Assembly (NCBI RefSeq): GCF_902463975.1
Contig: NZ_CABQHJ010000005.1
Location: 31,510 to 95,509, forward strand
From: Phascolarctobacterium_A sp902463975
GTDB taxonomy: Bacteria > Bacillota > Negativicutes > Acidaminococcales > Acidaminococcaceae
Reading direction: 5' to 3'
Length of the DNA: 64,000 bases
Within the stretch, counting starts at the first letter, position 1. Each line of letters begins with the position of its first letter. This document shows positions 16,284 through 24,588 of this stretch, in pieces. Made by a program: the position numbers and the translations under genes. The notes under the pieces are model-generated. The model saw only the letters and a list, made by a program, of their open reading frames with translations. It was not told the origin of the DNA and did no database searches.

Positions 16284-17945
16284 ATGCTTAAGCTGCAGTT
16301 GTCCAATGGACAAATTATCGAAGTAGAGGAGGGCAGCACACTGCTGCCTTTAGCTCAAAAATTGAGCGATAAATATGCTTCTCCCATCGTTATGGGACTC
16401 TATAACGGTGAGGAATGTGACCTGCAGCGTCCGCTTACTGCCGACGGCACTGTTGATTTCGTGGAAGTCAACAATTCCGTAGGCATGCGTGTTTATGTGC
16501 GCACGCTGCTGTTTATGCTGATTGCGGCAACCAAAAAGCTTTATCCCGATGTACATCTGGAGGTGCGCAACTCCCTGGGAAGCGCGCTCTACTGCAAGGA
16601 TAACAGCGAGCGTAAGCTCACCGCAGAGGATATCCGCAGCATTGAAGAATATATGCACCGGATGGTGCAGCGCAAAGAGCCTGTCAAGCTGTTGCGCCTG
16701 CCTAAATCCGAGGCTATTGATATGGCCTGCGCTAACTGCAGCGATGATAACCTGGCGCTGTTGGCTCAGGTGCCCGATGACACCGTGCTGACGATTAACC
16801 TTCTGGAGGGCGTCCCCGGTTATCTCTTCGGCCCCATGTGCCCGGATGCCGGCTATGTGCCGCATTTTGAGCTGCTGCCGTATGCTGATGGTGTGATTAT
16901 CAATTACCCTGATGACGGCAACTGGCAGGTGCTGCCGCCCTTTGTAGACCAGCCGCGCCTTAACGATGCCTATCAGGAGGCAGAAGAATGGTCTGCCATG
17001 ATTCATTGCAATACTGTTGGCAAGCTCAATAAAATTATTGATTTAGGCTATGCAGAAAAGATTATTCAGGTAGCGGAAGCGCTGCATGAAAAGAAGCTGG
17101 CTAATATTGCCGATATTCTGGCAAGTCACCATGAGCTGAAGCTGGTGCTGATTGCAGGTCCGTCCTCTTCCGGCAAGACCTCTACGGCACAGCGTCTGAG
17201 CATTCAGATGGCTGTAAACGGCCTGCGTCCGATTGCCATTTCCATGGACGATTATTATAAAAACCGTGTAGATTCACCGCGTAAGGCTGACGGCAGCTAT
17301 GATTTTGAATGCCTGGAGGCTATCGACCTGGAGCTGTTCAACGATCATTTGCAGCGTCTGCTGGCAGGTGAAAAGGTCAAAATGCCCAAGTACAATTTCC
17401 GTACCGGCTGCCGTGAATATCGTGGTAATGAGCTGCAGCTACAGGAAAATTCCGTGCTGGTTATCGAAGGCATCCACGGCCTGAACGAAAAGCTGACACC
17501 GTCCGTACCGGTGGAACATAAAATTAAAATTTACGTCAGTGCGCTGACGCCCATGTCCTTTGACGAGTACAACCGCATCCGTACTACCGATATGCGTCTG
17601 CTGCGCCGCATGGTGCGCGACAGTCAGTTCCGTTCGCATGATGCGGAAACTACGCTGAAAACCTGGTCCGACGTGCGTGAGGGTGAAGAAAAATATATCT
17701 TCCCGTATCAGAGCAGTGCCGATATTATTTTCAATACTACGCTGATTTACGAATTTGCTGTACTGAAAAAATATGCGGAGCCGCTGCTGCGTGCTGTACC
17801 GCAGTCCGCAGGCATGGCCTATACTACTGCGCGCCGTCTGCTGAACATTTTAAGCTACGTTAAGCCGTTGGAGGATGAGGTTATTCCCAATAACTCTATC
17901 CTGCGCGAATTTATCGGCGGCAGCGTGTTTAAGGATGCACTGTGA
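16284..17945 (+). CDS. Nucleoside kinase (uridine kinase-like, with TGS and synthetase-like N terminus)
   Basis: A 553-residue fusion typical of Clostridia and Negativicutes. The TGS-like domain (LQLSNGQIIEVEEGSTLLPL, residues 1-65) precedes a ThrRS second-additional-type domain (about 70-215). The C-terminal P-loop kinase of the phosphoribulokinase/uridine kinase family follows, with Walker A GPSSSGKTST near residue 292 and ISMDDYYKNR. The family phosphorylates nucleosides; the exact substrate is not shown. A TTG four codons upstream lies within the previous gene's end; the ATG at 16284 is used. Confidence 0.88.
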   Translation: MLKLQLSNGQIIEVEEGSTLLPLAQKLSDKYASPIVMGLYNGEECDLQRPLTADGTVDFVEVNNSVGMRVYVRTLLFMLIAATKKLYPDVHLEVRNSLGSALYCKDNSERKLTAEDIRSIEEYMHRMVQRKEPVKLLRLPKSEAIDMACANCSDDNLALLAQVPDDTVLTINLLEGVPGYLFGPMCPDAGYVPHFELLPYADGVIINYPDDGNWQVLPPFVDQPRLNDAYQEAEEWSAMIHCNTVGKLNKIIDLGYAEKIIQVAEALHEKKLANIADILASHHELKLVLIAGPSSSGKTSTAQRLSIQMAVNGLRPIAISMDDYYKNRVDSPRKADGSYDFECLEAIDLELFNDHLQRLLAGEKVKMPKYNFRTGCREYRGNELQLQENSVLVIEGIHGLNEKLTPSVPVEHKIKIYVSALTPMSFDEYNRIRTTDMRLLRRMVRDSQFRSHDAETTLKTWSDVREGEEKYIFPYQSSADIIFNTTLIYEFAVLKKYAEPLLRAVPQSAGMAYTTARRLLNILSYVKPLEDEVIPNNSILREFIGGSVFKDAL

Positions 17946-18017
17946 TTGCAAAAACAAAATATTGCGATTGGTCTGCTGCCAAGGTTGTTTGACGGGGCAG
18001 CAGGCAGACACAAATAA

Positions 18018-18055
18018 AAAAGCTGTTGTACGTTTGCTTGCGTACAACAGCTTTT
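18018..18055. terminator. Bidirectional terminator between convergent genes
   Basis: A perfect 15-bp stem (AAAAGCTGTTGTACG with its complement, 8-base loop) is flanked by A and T runs, so it can serve the kinase gene on the + strand and the ECF gene on the - strand. Confidence 0.9.
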
Positions 18056-18072
18056 GTGTTAGCGGTAAAAAA

Positions 18073-18606
18073 TTATTTGCGGAATATTTTGTCGAAGCGC
18101 TCCAGCAGACCGGCCTTGAAGCAAAGCACCAGGCCGCCGACAGCGCCGACTGCTGCCTGCAGAATCTGGTAGGGCAGCTTGATATAAGCGTAGTGCGGTG
18201 TGCTGTAAATAAAGGCACGTCCCAGAGAATAACCTACAACCATGATGACAGCGCCCAAAATTACGCCGAGAGCAGCGCCCTTGAAGCTTACCTTGCCACC
18301 GCGGTGTGCCAAGAGGCAGATGACAACAGCCTGAATGCCGTGAGTAACCAGAGAAACGAACATCGGTGTCGGGTAGAAGAATAAATCGCCCAAGAAGGCA
18401 CCAACGCCGCCGACGATGAAGGCAGCCTTGGGGTTGTCCAGCAGAATTGCTGCCGTGCAGATGATAACATCATTGAGATATAAATGGCCGCCCGGTACCG
18501 GAAGACCGAAGGAGCTCATCATAATATTGAGCGCCATAAACAGTGCGGTGATGCAGATTGCCAGGGTGGCGTTACTTTTTTGTGCGTTACGTTCTATATG
18601 TTCCAT
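18073..18606 (-). CDS. ECF transporter S component
   Basis: A 177-residue membrane protein with five to six hydrophobic segments (about 14-32, 44-62, 62-80, 80-103, 108-132 and 143-165). This is the size and topology of the substrate-binding S subunit of energy-coupling-factor vitamin transporters. The N-terminal LAICITALFMALNIMMSSFG with a small-residue face is the typical docking helix for the shared EcfT. The ligand cannot be assigned: there is no riboswitch upstream and no biosynthetic neighbour. The EcfA/EcfT module is not in the window. The ribosome site AGAGGGG precedes the ATG. It is convergent to the kinase gene and divergent from pyrH. Confidence 0.82.
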   Translation of the reverse strand: MEHIERNAQKSNATLAICITALFMALNIMMSSFGLPVPGGHLYLNDVIICTAAILLDNPKAAFIVGGVGAFLGDLFFYPTPMFVSLVTHGIQAVVICLLAHRGGKVSFKGAALGVILGAVIMVVGYSLGRAFIYSTPHYAYIKLPYQILQAAVGAVGGLVLCFKAGLLERFDKIFRK

Positions 18607-18765
18607 ATAAACATTCCCCTCTTTATAAGATGATAAAAACTATTATATCTCTGTTTGGTTATAATAATATTGCCAGAACAGAAAAATTATCTATGGTCAG
18701 ATTAGCCGGGGAATTTCTTTCGCTAATTCTTCATAAAATTTTTGGTAGAATAAAGCAGGTATTTT

Positions 18766-18774
18766 TGGTATAAT
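18766..18774 (+). promoter_or_regulatory. Extended -10 promoter of the pyrH operon
   Basis: TGGTATAAT is a perfect extended -10 element 48 bases before the pyrH start. The -35 region is weak. Confidence 0.6.
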
Positions 18775-18821
18775 TATTGAATAGAGTATAGGAATAAGTA
18801 AAAAAATGGGAGGTCGCTATC

Positions 18822-19550
18822 GTGACAGAACTTAAGAAATTCAAACGTGTAGTTTTAAAGCTTAGTGGTGAAGCCCTGGCCGGTGAAAAAGGCTTTGGCA
18901 TTGATCCGACAGTAGTATATGCCTTGGCCAAGCAAATCAAGGCTGTAGTTGAGACAGGGGTAGAGGTTGCTATCGTTAACGGCGGCGGTAACTTCTGGCG
19001 CGGACTCAGCGGCAGCAACAAAGGCATGGACCGTGCTACTGCTGACTACATGGGAATGCTGGCAACCGTTATCAACTCTTTGGCGTTGCAGGATGCTTTG
19101 GAAAACTTAGAGGTTCCGACCCGTGTGCAGACCGCTATTGAAATGCGTCAGATTGCAGAACCCTACATTCGTCGCCGTGCTATCCGCCATATGGAAAAAG
19201 CAAGAGTCGTTATTTTTGCCGCAGGTACCGGTAACCCCTATTTCTCCACCGATACCACCGCTGCTCTGCGTGCTGCGGAAATCGAAGCAGATGCTATCCT
19301 GATGGCTAAAAAAGGCGTAGATGGTGTTTATGACAGCGATCCGGCAGTTAATCCGGATGCGAAGAAATTTGATGAGCTGCCTTACATCGAGGTTATCAAA
19401 CGTCATCTCAGCGTAATGGATTCCACTGCAATCAGCCTGTGCATGGATAACAACATTCCTATTGTAGTATTTAATATTGATGAACCGGGTAACATTCTGC
19501 GTGCTGCTGCAGGCGAAAAAATTGGTACCCTGGTGGGAGGTAAGGAATAA
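18822..19550 (+). CDS. pyrH: UMP kinase
   Basis: This phosphorylates UMP to UDP with ATP, an allosteric hexameric enzyme of the amino-acid-kinase fold. The 242 residues are standard. Visible are KLSGEALAGEKGFGID, IVNGGGNFWRG, DYMGMLATVINSLALQD and FAAGTGNPYFSTDTTAALRA. The GTG start has a GGGAGGT ribosome site 8 bases away. The stop overlaps the frr ATG by one base. Unlike most Firmicutes, rpsB and tsf are not directly upstream; an ECF S-component gene is. Confidence 0.97.
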   Translation: MTELKKFKRVVLKLSGEALAGEKGFGIDPTVVYALAKQIKAVVETGVEVAIVNGGGNFWRGLSGSNKGMDRATADYMGMLATVINSLALQDALENLEVPTRVQTAIEMRQIAEPYIRRRAIRHMEKARVVIFAAGTGNPYFSTDTTAALRAAEIEADAILMAKKGVDGVYDSDPAVNPDAKKFDELPYIEVIKRHLSVMDSTAISLCMDNNIPIVVFNIDEPGNILRAAAGEKIGTLVGGKE

Positions 19551-20113
19551 TGGCAACAGTTAATGAAATTATCAGCGGTATCGAGAGCAAGATGGAAAAA
19601 TCCGTTGCTGCTCTGCGTGTGGATCTGGCAAGCCTGCGTGCTGGTCGTGCAACTCCCTCTCTGCTGGAGAAGGTTATGGTTGATTACTACGGTTCCCCGA
19701 CACCTGTGACTCAGGTGGCAAGCGTAACCGTACCGGAACCGCGTATGATTGTTATTCAACCGTGGGAGAAAAACATTCTGAAGGATATCGAAAAAGCAAT
19801 TATGAAATCTGATCTCGGTCTGAACCCGAACAGCGATGGTATCTGCATTCGTCTGAACCTGCCACAGCTGACAGAAGAACGCCGTAAGGATCTGGTTAAG
19901 GTTGTACATAAAAAAGCCGAGGAATACCGTGTTGTAGTCCGCAACTTGCGCCGTGATGCCAACGATGCTATCAAAAAGACCGAAAAGGCTAAGGAAATCA
20001 CCGAGGACGAGGCTAAGAAGGGTACTGAAAAGGTACAGAAGCTGACAGATAAGGTTATGAAAGAAATCGATGCTGCAGCTGCTAACAAAGAAAAAGAAGT
20101 AATGGAAGTATAA
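19550..20113 (+). CDS. frr: Ribosome recycling factor
   Basis: With EF-G it splits post-termination ribosomes. The 187 residues match the family, with the start of the long three-helix bundle (ALRVDLASLRAGRATPSLLEK), the domain II segment (VTQVASVTVPEPRMIVIQPWEK) and the C-terminal coil. It shares a base with the pyrH stop and with the next gene's ATG (TAATG both times), so the three are translationally coupled. Confidence 0.97.
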   Translation: MATVNEIISGIESKMEKSVAALRVDLASLRAGRATPSLLEKVMVDYYGSPTPVTQVASVTVPEPRMIVIQPWEKNILKDIEKAIMKSDLGLNPNSDGICIRLNLPQLTEERRKDLVKVVHKKAEEYRVVVRNLRRDANDAIKKTEKAKEITEDEAKKGTEKVQKLTDKVMKEIDAAAANKEKEVMEV

Positions 20114-20316
20114 TGGAAATTCCACAGGTTTTGGCACTGCCTCTCCAGGAGGCTGTCCGTCGCCTGGAGGCCGCAGGCTGCACCTATGAGGTGCAGCCTC
20201 TGCTGCCGCCACGTGCAAGCGAGGCAGACTTTGAAGGGCGCGAGGTGCGCAGATATGTAGTAAGACAACAGCAGTTGTCTGCTAATAGATTAGCTCTTAC
20301 CATTGTGTATAGATAA
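20113..20316 (+). CDS. Small PASTA-like protein of unknown function
   Basis: A 67-residue soluble protein (MEIPQVLALPLQEAVRRLEA). The pattern of a short strand, a helix with AVRRLEAAG, then strands ending in LTIVYR resembles a single PASTA domain, but this is an impression. Its ATG overlaps the frr stop (TAATG) and it ends 17 bases before the ferredoxin gene, which argues that it is a real, coupled gene. No catalytic motif, signal or metal site is seen. Confidence 0.65.
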   Translation: MEIPQVLALPLQEAVRRLEAAGCTYEVQPLLPPRASEADFEGREVRRYVVRQQQLSANRLALTIVYR

Positions 20317-20333
20317 GGAAGGAGGTGCGACGA

Positions 20334-20498
20334 ATGGCTCTGAAAATTGATAAGGATTCTTGCGTAGGCTGCGGTACTTGTGCTGCTACCTGCCCCGTTG
20401 GCGCTATTACTGAAGTTGACGGCAAATATGAAATCGGTGAAGACTGCGTAGAATGCGGCGCTTGCGCTGCTAGCTGCCCGGTTGGCGCTATCGAGTAA
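20334..20498 (+). CDS. 2[4Fe-4S] ferredoxin
   Basis: A 54-residue clostridial-type ferredoxin and low-potential electron carrier of anaerobic metabolism. It has two complete cluster motifs, CVGCGTCAATCP and CVECGACAASCP, each followed by VGAI, in the expected twofold-symmetric repeat. GGAAGGAGGTG lies at the ideal distance before the ATG, an unusually strong ribosome site consistent with high expression. It closes the pyrH operon directly before a terminator. Confidence 0.96.
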   Translation: MALKIDKDSCVGCGTCAATCPVGAITEVDGKYEIGEDCVECGACAASCPVGAIE

Positions 20499-20524
20499 TT
20501 CAAGACTGCAATGCAAAATCAGGA

Positions 20525-20562
20525 AGGCGGCCTCCCGCAAGGGGGAGGCTCGCCTCTTCTTT
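20525..20562 (+). terminator. Terminator after the ferredoxin gene
   Basis: A GC-rich stem (AGGCG-GCCTCCC paired with GGGAGGC-T-CGCCT) is followed by CTTCTTT. Uridine richness is modest. Confidence 0.8.
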
Positions 20563-20621
20563 AATCATGGAAAAAAGTAAAGAAAACTAAAAGCAAGTTA
20601 CAAATTTTAGCGAAAGGCTTG

Positions 20622-21410
20622 ATGCTTGTGTTTAGAGGCTTGTTTCAAACAAAAAATAAGACTAAGAATAATATCGTAATGCATACTGAGGATCTGGATA
20701 TGCAGAATATTCCTCAGCATATTGCTATTATTATGGATGGTAACGGTCGCTGGGCTAAGGCTCAGGGCAAGGTGCGTACCTTTGGCCATCAGGCCGGAGC
20801 AGAAACACTGAAAACTATTGTCAGAGCAGCTGATAAGCTGGGAGTTAAGGTTATCAGTGCTTATGCATTTTCAACCGAAAACTGGAAGCGTCCGGTGACG
20901 GAAGTAAACTTCATCATGGAGCTTTTGAGCCGTTACCTGACCAATGAGATTGACGAATTTAACGAAAATAACGTACAGGTGCGTTTTATCGGCTCGCGTA
21001 AAGGTCTGCCTGAGATTGTGCAGCAGAAGATGGAGCACGCAATAGAGGCAACGAAAAACAACACCGGTATTATTTTGAATTTGGCTATAAACTACGGCGG
21101 ACAGGCAGAAATCCTGCATGCTGTGCGTACCATTGCGGCAGAAGCTGCCAACGGTACTCTTGCCGTAGACGATATAGATAATAATGTGATTGAAAACCAT
21201 TTGTATACCAAGGGCCTGCCTGCGCCGGATCTGCTTATCCGTCCGGGCGGTGATTTACGTATCAGCAACTTTTTACTCTGGCAGATTGCTTATGCGGAAA
21301 TCTGGACGACCAAGGTGTACTGGCCGGAGTTTACGCCGGATCATCTGGTGGAGGCAATTTTGGCTTATCAAGGGCGCGAGCGCCGTTTCGGCGGTTTAGT
21401 CAGCCGGTAA
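20622..21410 (+). CDS. uppS: Undecaprenyl diphosphate synthase
   Basis: This cis-prenyltransferase makes the C55 lipid carrier for cell-wall and O-chain synthesis. The 262 residues hold IAIIMDGNGRWAKAQG (the catalytic aspartate), FGHQAGAETLK, SAYAFSTENWKRP and IRPGGDLRISNFLLWQ. Later ATGs exist (20679, 20700), but the 20622 start leaves the same N-terminal length before IPxHIAIIMD as in Bacillus and has GAAAGG upstream. Confidence 0.95.
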   Translation: MLVFRGLFQTKNKTKNNIVMHTEDLDMQNIPQHIAIIMDGNGRWAKAQGKVRTFGHQAGAETLKTIVRAADKLGVKVISAYAFSTENWKRPVTEVNFIMELLSRYLTNEIDEFNENNVQVRFIGSRKGLPEIVQQKMEHAIEATKNNTGIILNLAINYGGQAEILHAVRTIAAEAANGTLAVDDIDNNVIENHLYTKGLPAPDLLIRPGGDLRISNFLLWQIAYAEIWTTKVYWPEFTPDHLVEAILAYQGRERRFGGLVSR

Positions 21411-21474
21411 GACGCCATATACTTTGTCAGGGCTCCAATCAATTTTATAATTCAAAGAAGGATGTATTTTAACT

Positions 21475-22353
21475 ATGTTAACACGTATTATTACCGGTGT
21501 AATCGGTATTATTGCGGCAGTCGGCATTATCACTAAGGGTGGCATGTTTTTTAATGCTGCTGTTGCTGTTTTGGCTGCTGTTGCCTGGTACGAATACCAC
21601 AAGATGGTGGAGAACAAGGGCTATCATGCCTACACGCTGACCGGTGGCGTTGGCGCACTGCTGATGGTGCTGGTTGCCGGTGCAGGCTATTATTTTGAGC
21701 TGGAGGGCGTTTATACGCTGGCATTTATTGTGATGCTCACAGCGCTGTTCTTCATTTTCAGTACAATTGAGGGCCTGTGGCTGCATTGCAACCGAGGTGA
21801 GCAGCATTGGGCAGAAAACAGTGCGCTTACTGCCTGGGGTATGCTGTACTGCGGTCTTTTGTTTGCGCACATTATTCTGCTGCGCACCTTTGACGGCGGT
21901 CCGCATATCGATTTGGGCTTCCGTGTATTTGAGTACGGCGAAATCTGCCTGTGGATTGTGCTTTTGGGCACTTGGGCCAGCGATACCTTTGCATATTTCT
22001 TCGGCCGTGCCTTCGGCAAGACTCCATTCTGCAGCGTCAGCCCGAAGAAATCCTTTGAGGGCGCTGTCTGCGGCTTTGTCGGCTGCTTTGTGACTGTACT
22101 GTTTCTGTGCATTATCTGCTTGGGCATTGCCCTGTGGCATGCTGTGGCAGTGGCGCTGGCGGTGGCAATTTTTGCTCCGGTCGGCGATTTGATCGAATCC
22201 ATTGTCAAACGCAGCTTTGATATCAAGGATTCCGGTAAAATTTTCCCCGGTCACGGCGGTGTGCTGGACCGTTTCGACAGTCTGCTGTTTACGGCACCGG
22301 TTGTGTATTATCTGCTGATGATTATCAGCGCTTTATCTATGTTTCAAGAATAG
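21475..22353 (+). CDS. cdsA: Phosphatidate cytidylyltransferase
   Basis: It forms CDP-diacylglycerol for phospholipid synthesis at the inner membrane. The 292 residues contain about eight hydrophobic segments and the C-terminal CdsA signature around GDLIESIVKRSFDIKDSG and GHGGVLDRFDSLLF, with the metal-binding aspartates. GAAGGATGT precedes the ATG. Confidence 0.95.
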   Translation: MLTRIITGVIGIIAAVGIITKGGMFFNAAVAVLAAVAWYEYHKMVENKGYHAYTLTGGVGALLMVLVAGAGYYFELEGVYTLAFIVMLTALFFIFSTIEGLWLHCNRGEQHWAENSALTAWGMLYCGLLFAHIILLRTFDGGPHIDLGFRVFEYGEICLWIVLLGTWASDTFAYFFGRAFGKTPFCSVSPKKSFEGAVCGFVGCFVTVLFLCIICLGIALWHAVAVALAVAIFAPVGDLIESIVKRSFDIKDSGKIFPGHGGVLDRFDSLLFTAPVVYYLLMIISALSMFQE

Positions 22354-22363
22354 AGGATAGCAA

Positions 22364-23515
22364 ATGAAGAATATTTCTATTTTGGGCAGTACAGGCTCTA
22401 TCGGCCGTCAGACCCTGGAGGTTGCTGCTGCCAATCCTGAAAAGCTGAAGGTACGCGCGTTGGCTGCGCATAAAAGCGATGAGCTTTTGGAGCAGCAGAT
22501 TAAGCAGTTTGAGCCTGATATTGCCGTTTTGACGGATAAGGACGCTGCTAAACGTTTGGCTGACCGCTATCACGGCAAGACGGAAATCTTAGCCGGGGAG
22601 GAAGGTCTTCTGGCTGCTGCTACCTACGAGGGAGCGGATACCGTTCTCGGTTCTATGGTAGGCTATGCCGGCCTGCGCCCGACGTTGGCTGCTATTGCCT
22701 GCGGCAAGAACATTGCGCTGGCTAATAAGGAAACGCTTGTTGCTGCCGGCAGCATTGTTATGGAGGCTGTGCGTAAGCATGGTGTAAGCCTGACTCCTGT
22801 GGACAGTGAGCACAGCGCTATTTTCCAATCTCTGCGCGGCAGTACGGAAAAGGAAGTCAAGCGCCTGATTATTACGGCGAGCGGCGGCCCGTTCCGCAGC
22901 AAAAAACGCAGTGAGCTGGAAAATGTTACCCTCGAGCAATGCCTCAATCACCCAAATTGGAGCATGGGACAGAAGGTAACGCTTGATTCCTCTACATTGG
23001 CCAATAAGGGCCTGGAGGTTATGGAGGCACATTGGCTGTTTGATATGCCTTATGATAAAATTGCGGTCGTTGTGCATCCGCAGAGCATCGTACACAGTCT
23101 GGTAGAATTTTGCGACGGCAGTGTGATTGCCCAACTGGGTGTGCCTGATATGCGTCTGCCGATTCAGTTCGCTTTGAGCTGGCCGGAGCGCTATGATTAC
23201 AGCTTTGAACAGCTTGATCTTGTTGCTGCGGGTAACCTTACCTTTGAAGCACCTGATTTAGAAGCATTTCCTTCCTTGAAGATTGCTATTGACTGCGGTA
23301 AGGCCGGCGGCACTCTGCCCTGTGCCTTTAATGCTGCCAACGAGGAGGCTGTATATGCCTTTTTGGCAGGCAAAATTAAATATTTGGATATCCCTTATAT
23401 CACTGCTACGGTTACAGCGCAGCATAACAATGTTCTGCGTCCGCAGCTGGAGGATATTGAAGCAACGGATGCCTGGGCGCGTGCTGCTGCCCAAGTGGTT
23501 ATTGCTAAATTATAG
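22364..23515 (+). CDS. dxr: 1-deoxy-D-xylulose 5-phosphate reductoisomerase
   Basis: The first committed step of the MEP isoprenoid pathway (DXP to MEP with NADPH). The 383 residues show the NADPH loop ILGSTGSIGRQTLEV at the N terminus, ALANKETLVAAG, the metal and substrate region PVDSEHSAIFQSL, and the flexible loop GPFR...NHPNWSMGQKVT. It supplies the pathway finished by ispG two genes later. Confidence 0.97.
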   Translation: MKNISILGSTGSIGRQTLEVAAANPEKLKVRALAAHKSDELLEQQIKQFEPDIAVLTDKDAAKRLADRYHGKTEILAGEEGLLAAATYEGADTVLGSMVGYAGLRPTLAAIACGKNIALANKETLVAAGSIVMEAVRKHGVSLTPVDSEHSAIFQSLRGSTEKEVKRLIITASGGPFRSKKRSELENVTLEQCLNHPNWSMGQKVTLDSSTLANKGLEVMEAHWLFDMPYDKIAVVVHPQSIVHSLVEFCDGSVIAQLGVPDMRLPIQFALSWPERYDYSFEQLDLVAAGNLTFEAPDLEAFPSLKIAIDCGKAGGTLPCAFNAANEEAVYAFLAGKIKYLDIPYITATVTAQHNNVLRPQLEDIEATDAWARAAAQVVIAKL

Positions 23516-23558
23516 ACTGAAGGCCGGCAAAGCTTGCCGACTATCGTAAGGAGGTAAA

Positions 23559-24575
23559 ATGCTAACAATATTAGCCGCTGTTTTTGTTTTTGGTGTGCTG
23601 GTTACGGTACATGAATTCGGTCATTTTATTACGGCGAAGCTCACAGGTATGCGTGTTGATGAATTTGCCATCGGCTTTGGTCCTAAGTTGTATCAGCAAA
23701 AGGACGGCGATACTCTGTACAGCCTGCGGGCTATTCCTCTGGGTGGCTATAATAAAATCGCAGGTATGGATCCTGACGATCCGCCTGAACCGGGAACCTT
23801 TAAATCTAAGCCGATTCCCTCCAGAATGCTGGTTATTCTGGCAGGTGCGCTGATGAATTTCCTGTTGCCTATTATTCTTTTTAGCGGCATTTTTATGCTG
23901 GAGGGCAGACAGGAGCTGGTGAACGAACCAATCCTGGGCTCTGTTGTAGACGGCATGGCTGCGGAAAGAGCGGGACTGCGTAACGGCGACCGCATTCTGA
24001 CGATTAACAATAAGCCTGTTGCTACCTGGACTGAGGTTGTTACCAATTTGCGTGCCAGCGGTACTAATCCGGTAACGCTGACAGCAGAAAGCCAGGGCGC
24101 TGTAAAAAGCTACACCATGACTCCCGTGTATGACAGAGAGGCAGGCCGTCCCTTAATCGGCATCAGCCCCAAGTTTAACAAGGTCAGCCTGGGCTTTTTC
24201 GGCTCAATAAAAGAAGGCTGCGTATATACCAAAAATATTATCGTTTCTATGCTGAACGGCCTGTACAAGATTGTTTCCGGTAAGGCTCCGGCTGAGGTGG
24301 CCGGTCCTATCGGTGTGGCGCAGATGGCCGGTCAGGTGGCGGAAAAGGGCATGCTGCCGTTGATTACCTTTGTTGCCTTTTTGAGCATCAACCTGGGCGT
24401 TATCAACCTGCTGCCGCTGCCGGCACTGGACGGCGGACACTTTGTACTGCTGCTTTTGGAAGGCCTGCGCGGTAAACCGCTCGGCAGCAGGGCTATGACA
24501 AACATCCAGATGGTTGGTATTGCGCTGATTTTAGCGCTGACAGTATTTTCCACCTTTAAGGATATAACACGTTAA
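23559..24575 (+). CDS. rseP: Intramembrane zinc protease RseP
   Basis: A 338-residue site-2-protease. The catalytic HEFGH (residues 18-22) lies in the first membrane helix and the third ligand motif NLLPLPALDGGHF near residue 285. One PDZ domain (about 110-195; GLRNGDRILTINN) lies between. In diderms RseP cleaves anti-sigma factors in envelope stress and clears signal peptides. No anti-sigma gene is nearby, so the target is open. Position between dxr and ispG is conserved. Confidence 0.94.
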   Translation: MLTILAAVFVFGVLVTVHEFGHFITAKLTGMRVDEFAIGFGPKLYQQKDGDTLYSLRAIPLGGYNKIAGMDPDDPPEPGTFKSKPIPSRMLVILAGALMNFLLPIILFSGIFMLEGRQELVNEPILGSVVDGMAAERAGLRNGDRILTINNKPVATWTEVVTNLRASGTNPVTLTAESQGAVKSYTMTPVYDREAGRPLIGISPKFNKVSLGFFGSIKEGCVYTKNIIVSMLNGLYKIVSGKAPAEVAGPIGVAQMAGQVAEKGMLPLITFVAFLSINLGVINLLPLPALDGGHFVLLLLEGLRGKPLGSRAMTNIQMVGIALILALTVFSTFKDITR

Positions 24576-24588
24576 GAGGTGAACGAAA

